Made by a program: the position numbers and the translations under genes
The notes under the pieces: model-generated
The model's database searches: none
Seen by the model: only the letters and a program-made list of their open reading frames with translations
Told to the model about the DNA's origin: nothing
From: Candidatus Gottesmanbacteria bacterium CG_4_10_14_0_8_um_filter_37_24
GTDB lineage: Bacteria; Patescibacteriota; Microgenomatia; 2-02-FULL-39-11
DNA length: 5,067 nt
Direction of reading: 5' to 3'
Assembly: GCA_002785215.1 (NCBI GenBank)
Contig: PFMK01000028.1
Span: forward strand, 1 to 5,067
Shown here: positions 1 through 5,067 of the stretch, in pieces
Position numbering within the stretch: the first letter of the stretch is position 1
How the letters are laid out: every line of letters begins with the position of its first letter

Positions 1-692
1 AAGACAGAATAATAAGCTATCCAGCTCCGCCACCACCGCATTCAATACCTTCGGAAGTAAAACCTGCACGGGAAATTCCGACTATAATCAACAACTTCGG
101 CAGAACGCCAGAAATTGTACCAAATCAACAGATAAACGATTCTTACAAAGAACAGGAAGCGATGCAAAAAAAACTGTCGGAAATGACATCAGAAAAAGAC
201 GCGTTGCTAAAGCAGTTGGATAATTTAAAAAGGGAACTGGAGACAGCTGAGAAACCAAACATTATCAGACCATCAAATTCAACTGAAACCAGAAGAGAAC
301 CCACTATAAAAACCATTACCGGAAAAGCCGAAATCATTAATGAACTAGGCCTGCCTAATCTGCCACAAACCCCTAACTTAATCATCGGCGTTATCAAGGA
401 TTCACAAAAAAAATTCCTTCCCAATATCATTATCACCGTGAAAGATAATAAAGGGATGCCTCTTCGAGCATTTAAAACAAATAAACTGGGACAATTTGCC
501 TCTGCCACGCCTCTATCGAATGGTACATTCAATTTAGAAATTGAAGACCCATTAAAACGTTATATATTCGACATTGCACAAATCACACTCTCTGGTAAGA
601 TCTTTTTACCGATAGAAATAATCGCCAAAGGAGAAAGAGAGATTCTCAGGGAAAAACTCAGTAAAGAAATTTTTGGAAATCCAAATATATAA
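1..692 (+). CDS. PrgI-family-like T4SS membrane component, 3' part, with C-terminal carboxypeptidase-regulatory-like domain
   Basis: The reading frame is open from the left edge (first full codon at 3) to TAA at 690-692, giving 229 visible residues. The gene therefore starts outside the window, and the internal ATG at 162 is probably not the start. In order it shows a proline-rich linker (PAPPPP near 21-38), a charged, heptad-like stretch that could be a short coiled coil (about 162-254), a polar linker, then a beta-rich domain (about 375-624). That domain has the pattern G-V-I-K-D, LPNIIITVKD, a G-x-P turn, RAFKTNKLGQF and LSNGTFNLEIED. This is the pattern of a carboxypeptidase-regulatory-like (transthyretin/Ig-like) fold. 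In candidate phyla radiation bacteria this domain commonly forms the tail of PrgI-family proteins encoded just before VirB4, and PrgI is a small membrane protein of Gram-positive conjugation channels. The PrgI part itself is not in the window, so the family name rests on the tail and the neighbours. It ends 5 bases before the next gene, which suggests one operon. Confidence 0.72.
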   Translation, partial: DRIISYPAPPPPHSIPSEVKPAREIPTIINNFGRTPEIVPNQQINDSYKEQEAMQKKLSEMTSEKDALLKQLDNLKRELETAEKPNIIRPSNSTETRREPTIKTITGKAEIINELGLPNLPQTPNLIIGVIKDSQKKFLPNIIITVKDNKGMPLRAFKTNKLGQFASATPLSNGTFNLEIEDPLKRYIFDIAQITLSGKIFLPIEIIAKGEREILREKLSKEIFGNPNI

Positions 693-697
693 AAAAT

Positions 698-1378
698 ATG
701 GTACAACCAACATCAACGCCGATAAGAGCCACTACTCAGGAGTTTTTAGAAATTGAGGACATTCTAGATGATCTTGTACTGCTTCGTGACGGATCAGCCG
801 CCTTACTTATTATCACCTCAGCGGTAAATTTTGGTCTTTTAGCAGAAGAGGAGCAGGAAGCGTTGATTTATGCTTACGCTTCGCTTCTAAATTCCTTATC
901 CTTTCCGCTGCAGGTGGTTATTTTATCAAAAAGAATGGACATCTCCTCTTACATCGAGCTGGTAACTCAGGAGGAGGAAAAACAACAAAACCAAACCTTA
1001 AAGGAACGCATAAGGAGATATCGTGAATTTATTCTTTCAATCATAAAGGAAAACCGGGTGCTTGAGAAAAAATTTTATCTGGTAATTTCTTTTTCACCGT
1101 TGGAATTGGGTGTTAAAGGCGCTTTTTCAACAGGCAAGAAAAAGAGGTTGCCGTTCCCAAAAGACTATATTATCTCCCGGGCGAAAACATCTCTTTTCCC
1201 TAAAAGAGACCATCTTCTGCGTCAATTAGGCAGAATCGGACTTAAGGGCAAACAACTCAACACCCAGGAACTGGCCGAACTGTTTTACAATATATACAAC
1301 CCAACTACAACCGGTGAAAAACTAGCGGAAACCAAGGGTTATTCAAAAACGTTAGTCGAGGGAGTAGGAAAGATTTAA
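698..1378 (+). CDS. TraC-like / VirB4 N-terminal-like protein
   Basis: This is a 226-aa soluble protein with no signal peptide or membrane helix. Residues 12-80 follow the pattern of the N-terminal domain of TraC/VirB4-family ATPases: an acidic opening (FLEIEDILDDLVLL), R-D-G-S followed by a hydrophobic strand (AALLIITS), the helix EEEQEALIYAYASLLNSL, then the strand LQVVILSKRMD. A charged helical stretch (about 88-125) and a second strand (KKFYLVISFSPLE, 124-136) follow. The C-terminal part has LLRQLGRIGLKGKQLNTQELAELFYNIYNP (173-202), which I recognise from the short TraC-like proteins paired with VirB4 in candidate phyla radiation genomes. There is no Walker motif, so it is not itself an ATPase; a role as partner or adaptor of the motor is inferred. 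The start at 698 lies 5 bases after the previous stop with no Shine-Dalgarno in range (the nearest GGAA is 19 bases upstream), so translational coupling is likely. It is in the same frame as the downstream VirB4. Confidence 0.75.
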   Translation: MVQPTSTPIRATTQEFLEIEDILDDLVLLRDGSAALLIITSAVNFGLLAEEEQEALIYAYASLLNSLSFPLQVVILSKRMDISSYIELVTQEEEKQQNQTLKERIRRYREFILSIIKENRVLEKKFYLVISFSPLELGVKGAFSTGKKKRLPFPKDYIISRAKTSLFPKRDHLLRQLGRIGLKGKQLNTQELAELFYNIYNPTTTGEKLAETKGYSKTLVEGVGKI

Positions 1379-1387
1379 CAGAAATTT

Positions 1388-3334
1388 ATGTTCTCATTAT
1401 TTAAAAAAGGGACAAAACAAAAACAAGAACCTGTCCAAATAATTAATCAAAATCTTAAAGTAGCTGCTATTCCTCCTGTAGTTAATCAAACATTACCTAA
1501 GGGTACAACCGTCCAAACATCTGCACCTACTGTTACGGCAATTCCACATGGACCTCCTTCGGCACAATATCACCAGTCTGTTGCCAGGCTGATACGGGGC
1601 ACTGTCAGTATAAAAGACTTGATTGCCCCCTCGCTGGTTGAAGTGGATTTTGACAACATCCGCATAAATAATTATTATTACCGCACTCTGTTTGTGGCGG
1701 GCTACCCTCGTTTTGTATCTGCCAACTGGCTGCATCCTGTTCTCTCGTTTGATCATTCTCTTTTTATATCCATGTATATTTATCCAACCGAATCAAAGGT
1801 TGTGCTAGAAGATTTAAAAAGGAAAATTGCTGAAATGGAGGCTACGATTCAGGTGGACATGAAAAGGGGGAGAGTGGTCGATCCCGCTGTCCAGGTGGCA
1901 CTGGACGATGCCCTGTCTCTTCAGGCACAACTTGCTAAAGGAGCAGAGCGTTTCTACCAATTCTCTCTTTACGTTACCATCCCTTCGGATTCCCTGGAGG
2001 AATTAAACAGGCTTTCAAAGGAAGTGGAATCGACATTGGGATCAATCCTTCTTGTTCCAAAACATGCAACACTCACGCAGGAAAACGGGTTTAAATCGTC
2101 CTTACCGATGGGTCTTGACCTTCTGGACGTCCCAAGGAACATGGACACCACTTCTCTTGCTACTACTTTTCCCTTCACGACAGCATCGTTAACAGCCAAT
2201 GAGGGAATTCTTTATGGCGTAAATGAGCACGACGGAAGTTTGGTTATTTTTGACCGCTTTAGCTTGGAAAATTCTAACTCTGTTGTGTTTGGAAAATCCG
2301 GTTGTGGGAAAAGTTTCCTTATTAAACTGGAAACAATGAGACAACTTCTGTTTGGAACTGACGTTTTTGTAATAGATCCGGAAGGAGAATATACACATCT
2401 TGCCAAAGTTCTAGGCGGTGAACTTATTGAGTTTTCTTTTAATTCGCCGATCAAAATAAACCCTTTTGATCTTTCCGGTATAGCAACTGAGGGCGAAAAC
2501 GAACTGGGACTTAAAATCCTTTCTCTTCATGCGCTGATGAGGGTAGTTATGGGAGACCTGACACCGGAACAGGACGCTATACTTGATCGGGCTCTTGTTC
2601 TGACCTATAAACAAAAGGGGATCACTCCTGATCCTGCCACCCAGAAAAATGAGCCCCCCCTTATCGAGGATTTATACAAAGTACTCCTCGGTATGGAGGA
2701 AACGGAAGCCAAAAGACTGTCTGAAAGACTGGAGAAGTTTGTCAAGGGCAGCTTGGCTGGAATTTTTAACCAAAAGTCAAATTTAAACATCAAAAACGCA
2801 TTGACGGTTTTTAACATTAAGGAACTTGAGGCGGAACTAAGACCAATTGCTATGTTCATCATCCTTGATTTTATCTGGACCAATATCAAACGTCACGTCA
2901 AAAGAAGAGTATTGGTAATTGATGAGGCGTGGTATTTGATGAAACATCCCGACTCAGCCACCTTCCTTTATGGACTCGCCAAAAGAGCAAGGAAATATTA
3001 TCTGGGTGTAACAACAATCACACAGGACGTGGAGGATTTTCTCTCCACTGACCACGGCAAGGCTATAATCACCAATTCAAGTCTGCAGATATTGCTTAAA
3101 CAATCACCTGCGGCGATTGACAAACTGGCTCAGGTGTTTTATCTATCAGCCGGAGAGAAACATTTCTTATTATCTGCCAATGTAGGAGAAGGACTGTTTT
3201 TTGCCGGCCCGTCACATGCCGCTATTCAGATAATCGCCTCACCTGAAGAATACCAGCTGGCTACTACTAAACCGCAGGATATAGCCGCAGACAAACTGGC
3301 TCTTGACGACAACTCATCTTCTTATACCCTTTAA
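1388..3334 (+). CDS. virB4: VirB4-family type IV secretion/conjugation ATPase
   Basis: This is a 648-aa cytoplasmic AAA+/RecA-like motor that energises substrate transfer or pilus assembly at the inner membrane. Residues 1-62 are a Q/P/T-rich, probably disordered leader. Residues 65-290 form the VirB4 N-terminal domain, including GYPRFVSANWL (105-115), a charged helical stretch (138-160) and ERFYQFSLYVTIPS (187-200). The ATPase domain has Walker A GKSGCGKS at 302-309, VFVIDPEGEY (326-335), a KFVKGSLAGIFN segment (450-461), Walker B VLVIDEAW (508-515; D512, E513), a basic KRARK segment that could provide arginine-finger residues (532-536), TTITQDVEDFL with the conserved TQ (T545, Q546), and NSSLQILLKQ (563-572). 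This order is typical of VirB4/TrbE/PrgJ. The Walker A position (302) and total length fit short Gram-positive/CPR-type VirB4 proteins rather than Agrobacterium VirB4 (about 790 aa). All key residues are present and the frame is intact, so it should be active. The start follows the previous stop by 9 bases; an AGGAAAG at 1366-1372 is too far away (15 bases) for a good ribosome site. Confidence 0.96.
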   Translation: MFSLFKKGTKQKQEPVQIINQNLKVAAIPPVVNQTLPKGTTVQTSAPTVTAIPHGPPSAQYHQSVARLIRGTVSIKDLIAPSLVEVDFDNIRINNYYYRTLFVAGYPRFVSANWLHPVLSFDHSLFISMYIYPTESKVVLEDLKRKIAEMEATIQVDMKRGRVVDPAVQVALDDALSLQAQLAKGAERFYQFSLYVTIPSDSLEELNRLSKEVESTLGSILLVPKHATLTQENGFKSSLPMGLDLLDVPRNMDTTSLATTFPFTTASLTANEGILYGVNEHDGSLVIFDRFSLENSNSVVFGKSGCGKSFLIKLETMRQLLFGTDVFVIDPEGEYTHLAKVLGGELIEFSFNSPIKINPFDLSGIATEGENELGLKILSLHALMRVVMGDLTPEQDAILDRALVLTYKQKGITPDPATQKNEPPLIEDLYKVLLGMEETEAKRLSERLEKFVKGSLAGIFNQKSNLNIKNALTVFNIKELEAELRPIAMFIILDFIWTNIKRHVKRRVLVIDEAWYLMKHPDSATFLYGLAKRARKYYLGVTTITQDVEDFLSTDHGKAIITNSSLQILLKQSPAAIDKLAQVFYLSAGEKHFLLSANVGEGLFFAGPSHAAIQIIASPEEYQLATTKPQDIAADKLALDDNSSSYTL

Positions 3335-3350
3335 CAGTCAAAGAAGGGTT

Positions 3351-3384
3351 TATGCTGGATGCAATTTTAAGCGCATCCAGTATA
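3351..3384 (+). other. Intergenic stem-loop with 12-bp stem
   Basis: The arms are TATGCTGGATGC (3351-3362) and GCATCCAGTATA (3373-3384). They pair over 12 positions with a single G-T wobble (3354 with 3381) and leave a 10-base loop. The stem is far better than expected by chance in a 62-base gap. It lies 16 bases after the VirB4 stop and 12 bases before the next start. No run of T follows, so it is not a classical intrinsic terminator. It could protect the 3' end of the upstream mRNA, attenuate read-through, or be an operator-like palindrome, because its right arm touches the TATAAT box at 3383. The structure is directly visible; the function is inferred. Confidence 0.6.
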
Positions 3385-3388
3385 TAAT
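3383..3388 (+). promoter_or_regulatory. Candidate -10 box (TATAAT) for the 527-aa gene
   Basis: A perfect TATAAT lies 8 bases before the ATG at 3397. Transcription normally begins about 6-8 bases after such a box, which would put the mRNA start at or next to the ATG and give a leaderless message. That agrees with the lack of any purine-rich ribosome site in front of this gene. The -35 region at the usual spacing (TGCAAT, 3360-3365) matches TTGACA poorly, and the local sequence is A/T-rich, so a chance match is possible. Confidence 0.35.
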
Positions 3389-3396
3389 CAAATTAT

Positions 3397-4980
3397 ATGC
3401 ATTCGGCAAAACCTCATAACCAACCTGGTGAATCCGCTGATGATGTAAACCAGACGCAACAGCAAAATGAGAAAGATGTTCAAACAGAAACAGACAGTGC
3501 TTTTTTTGTCTCACTTTTACAGGGCATCGCGGCTATAGGATTTATTCCTCTTTCTGATCGGGCCAAAGTGGTTCAGGCTTTTTCTGCCTTAAAAGATAAA
3601 AATTTCAAAGAGCGTATATTAAAAGTCGGGAATCCAGAAGAGTTAAGAGAAATACAAAATAGCCACTCTTTAGTTGTGAAAGAAATTAAAAGACAAAAAA
3701 AGGATTGGCGTGAAGGAGAAAGCATAGAGGTTGGCGTGGGAAGGTTCAGAAGAAAAATATCTTTTGATGAATATACCAGAATCTCCCAGGCCGTGGAAAT
3801 AGCCAGCGCTACTCAAAGTGTCATCGGAAATCAGGAAAATGCCATCAGACGGCAAAACACTGTTGATGTTTTTGGTTTAAACCCTGAAAATCAGGCAAAA
3901 CTCTCTTCCGGTTTTGACGATTGGAAAAAGAAATATCCTAATGGAAGTTATGATAATTATCTACATCACCAGGGAAACATTCTTTACCAGGAACAGCAAA
4001 AAACAATCACAGGAAAAGCGCCAGGTGATATAAAAGATCGCTCTACACAGTTAACCAAAAAGAATGAATCCGCCAGGCTTCAGGCTGTCAAAGATAATGC
4101 TCAGCTAATCATTAGACAGCATGAAGTTGTAGAAAAAATACTTGACCCAAAAAGTCCAAAAGTCGCTTCAGATGAGGAGTTAAGAAAGCTTTGGCAATAT
4201 ATTGAGAAAGGAACCCTTCCGGAACGCACCCCTGAACAACCTTTAGAAACGGCACCTGCTGTCCAGAAAGCCCCTGAGTATGACCTGGGAGAACTGGCTA
4301 AAGGTCCCGGTGAAGGTGCTTTCTTCGATGACATCATGGGCTATCCGCCGGAATCTAAACCTGCACCCATCCAAACTGCTCTTGAACAACAACAGGCTAC
4401 TTTACCAGCATCAAATCCTTTAGCTAATCTATATTCCCGAATCCTCCAGAAAATTCCAAAAATGCCGTCTTTCTTACCCAAAAGTATTTCAACCTCTCTG
4501 ACTAATAACCTTACCAAATTGACAGGATTGTTCAAAGGAGGTTTGGGTGGTTTGTTTAAATCAGGTTTAGGTTCTTTGGCTAAATCGGCCCTGATCAAAG
4601 CCGGTCTCGGAGCGCTCACCGGCGGAGTTGGCACAGCCCTTAGCTTTGCTGCGGACGGCTTAAAAAAATTAACCGGGATTGATGTGGTTGGAGTAGGAAA
4701 AAAAGCGGTTTTGGGTTTAGCAGCAATTGTCATACTTCCGGTTTTCCTAATCCTTTATCTTGTCCTTTTTGATAAACCTTCCAAAGGAATAATCCCTACG
4801 CTTCCCGGCGAAACAACACAAAGCTTGATGCCTGTAAAACAAAACCTTTCCTGGAAGACTTTTGAAAAGAACTTTCTTGAAGCAAAATCCTTTAGGAATC
4901 AGCAATTTAACATTGATTGGTTTAGTTTTGAAGACCAATATTTGAATCCGCAAAAAAAATTCCTTTCCCTAGACCAATAA
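3397..4980 (+). CDS. Uncharacterised single-pass membrane protein of the VirB4 cluster
   Basis: I do not recognise this 527-aa protein as a named family. Residues 1-30 are polar (Q/N/E-rich). Residues 33-290 look soluble, mostly helical and highly charged (for example KEIKRQKKDWREGE and a charged region around 215-280). Residues 270-345 are proline-rich and linker-like. Residues 371-427 are glycine-rich and amphipathic, with repeated L-F-K-x-G-L-G-x-L units (FKGGLGGLFKSGLGSL at 379-394) and GLGALTGGVGTAL (403-415), resembling glycine-zipper or membrane-associating helices. One strong membrane helix follows at 437-458 (AVLGLAAIVILPVFLILYLVLF), preceded by K435-K436, then a 69-aa tail. No signal peptide or catalytic motif is evident. 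The predicted topology is a large N-terminal part inside and a short tail outside, but positive charge on both sides of the helix leaves this uncertain. The start at 3397 is the first ATG after an in-frame TAA at 3385. The position after VirB4 suggests a channel or scaffold component. In Gram-positive loci a cell-wall hydrolase often sits here, but no hydrolase domain is visible, so the protein may be truncated or a different component. Confidence 0.8.
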   Translation: MHSAKPHNQPGESADDVNQTQQQNEKDVQTETDSAFFVSLLQGIAAIGFIPLSDRAKVVQAFSALKDKNFKERILKVGNPEELREIQNSHSLVVKEIKRQKKDWREGESIEVGVGRFRRKISFDEYTRISQAVEIASATQSVIGNQENAIRRQNTVDVFGLNPENQAKLSSGFDDWKKKYPNGSYDNYLHHQGNILYQEQQKTITGKAPGDIKDRSTQLTKKNESARLQAVKDNAQLIIRQHEVVEKILDPKSPKVASDEELRKLWQYIEKGTLPERTPEQPLETAPAVQKAPEYDLGELAKGPGEGAFFDDIMGYPPESKPAPIQTALEQQQATLPASNPLANLYSRILQKIPKMPSFLPKSISTSLTNNLTKLTGLFKGGLGGLFKSGLGSLAKSALIKAGLGALTGGVGTALSFAADGLKKLTGIDVVGVGKKAVLGLAAIVILPVFLILYLVLFDKPSKGIIPTLPGETTQSLMPVKQNLSWKTFEKNFLEAKSFRNQQFNIDWFSFEDQYLNPQKKFLSLDQ

Positions 4981-5001
4981 GCTTCCCTTCTATAATGAAG
5001 C
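4981..5001. repeat. Short inverted repeat directly after the stop codon
   Basis: GCTTC (4981-4985) pairs with GAAGC (4997-5001) across an 11-base loop that contains a TATAAT. The stem is only 5 bp. On its own it would be unremarkable, but it abuts the next, much stronger hairpin and may be part of the same structured unit. Confidence 0.35.
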
Positions 5002-5002
5002 T

Positions 5003-5022
5003 CCACGGGCTTACGCCCGTGG
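5003..5022. repeat. GC-rich hairpin, REP/IS200-like
   Basis: CCACGGGC (5003-5010) and GCCCGTGG (5015-5022) form a perfect 8-bp stem with a TTAC loop. The sequence is much richer in G+C than the adjoining genes and has no T-run on either side, which argues against a simple terminator. Hairpins with this core (ACGGGC-TTAC-GCCCGT) are familiar to me as dispersed palindromes in several bacterial genomes, where they accompany Y1 (IS200/REP-associated) transposases. On the minus strand it is preceded by GAGGATA, which could hold the short guide tetranucleotide that such transposases use. The assignment to a mobile-element end is inference because no transposase gene is inside the window. Confidence 0.6.
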
Positions 5023-5034
5023 TATCCTCAAATT

Positions 5035-5059
5035 CTTCGGCGAGCGAAATCCGCCGAAG
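5035..5059. repeat. Second GC-rich hairpin, REP/IS200-like
   Basis: CTTCGGCG (5035-5042) and CGCCGAAG (5052-5059) form a perfect 8-bp stem with a 9-base loop. It lies 12 bases after the preceding hairpin. Two strong GC-rich hairpins in tandem within 57 bases fit a REP-like doublet or the subterminal structure of an IS200/IS605-type end. The sequence from here to the window edge (5067) has no credible coding frame, and the element probably continues to the right. Confidence 0.55.
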
Positions 5060-5067
5060 CATTACCC

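Noticed and set aside
162..164. ATG at 162 as the start of the first gene
   Set aside because: The same frame is open for 53 more codons to the window edge with protein-like, proline-rich content, and no ribosome site precedes 162; the real start is probably upstream.
143..532. 129-aa minus-strand open frame inside the first gene
   Set aside because: It lies wholly opposite the PrgI-like frame, which has a recognisable domain; its protein shows no known motif and no promoter or ribosome site.
2654..2660. C7 run in virB4 as a possible frameshift error
   Set aside because: The frame continues through it into correctly placed Walker B and downstream motifs, so no base is missing or extra.
2605..2889. 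Minus-strand open frame in the ATPase domain
   Set aside because: It is opposite the conserved VirB4 ATPase domain and has no independent coding signal.
4341..4733. 130-aa minus-strand open frame, proline-rich
   Set aside because: Its proline- and lysine-rich composition is the antisense shadow of the glycine- and leucine-rich stretch of the plus-strand membrane protein.
4991..4996. TATAAT after the last gene as a promoter for a rightward gene
   Set aside because: No acceptable -35 lies at 15-19 bases, it sits in the loop of a small inverted repeat, and strong hairpins follow at once with no gene visible.
5003..5067. Hairpin pair as a CRISPR repeat or intrinsic terminator
   Set aside because: The two palindromes differ in sequence and there is no repeat-spacer periodicity; neither has a following T-run on either strand.

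Overview
The window carries part of one plus-strand gene cluster for a VirB4-type conjugation/secretion apparatus. The gene order and protein architectures match those I know from candidate phyla radiation bacteria (Patescibacteria, probably Microgenomates-like). The taxonomic call is inference. It rests on the trio of a PrgI-like protein with a C-terminal carboxypeptidase-regulatory-like domain, a short separate TraC-like protein and a ~650-aa VirB4, on the A/T-rich composition, on the tight packing and on the lack of clear Shine-Dalgarno sequences. All visible genes end in TAA and stay open under the standard bacterial code, so nothing suggests recoding of TGA.

Layout: (1) positions 1-692, the 3' part of a PrgI-family-like protein whose N-terminus, expected to hold the membrane segments, lies left of the window; (2) 698-1378, a TraC-like/VirB4-N-terminal-like protein; (3) 1388-3334, the VirB4 ATPase with clear Walker A and B motifs; (4) 3335-3396, a short gap with a 12-bp-stem hairpin and a TATAAT box just upstream of the next gene; (5) 3397-4980, a 527-aa protein of unknown function with a long soluble N-terminal part, a glycine-rich amphipathic stretch, one membrane helix and a short tail; (6) 4981-5067, a non-coding end with three inverted repeats in a row, two of them GC-rich, resembling REP/IS200-type (Y1 transposase-associated) sequence. 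No stretch over 300 bases lacks a gene.

Functional picture: genes 1-3 are separated by 5 and 9 bases and are probably one transcript. The PrgI-like protein would be part of the inner-membrane channel, VirB4 the cytoplasmic motor that powers substrate transfer or pilus assembly, and the TraC-like protein a partner of the motor. The 527-aa membrane protein sits where Gram-positive conjugation loci often carry a channel or cell-wall-hydrolase component. It may have its own promoter and could add a membrane-anchored cytoplasmic scaffold. No relaxase, coupling protein or pilin is visible, so the window cannot show whether the system moves DNA, exports protein or builds a surface appendage.
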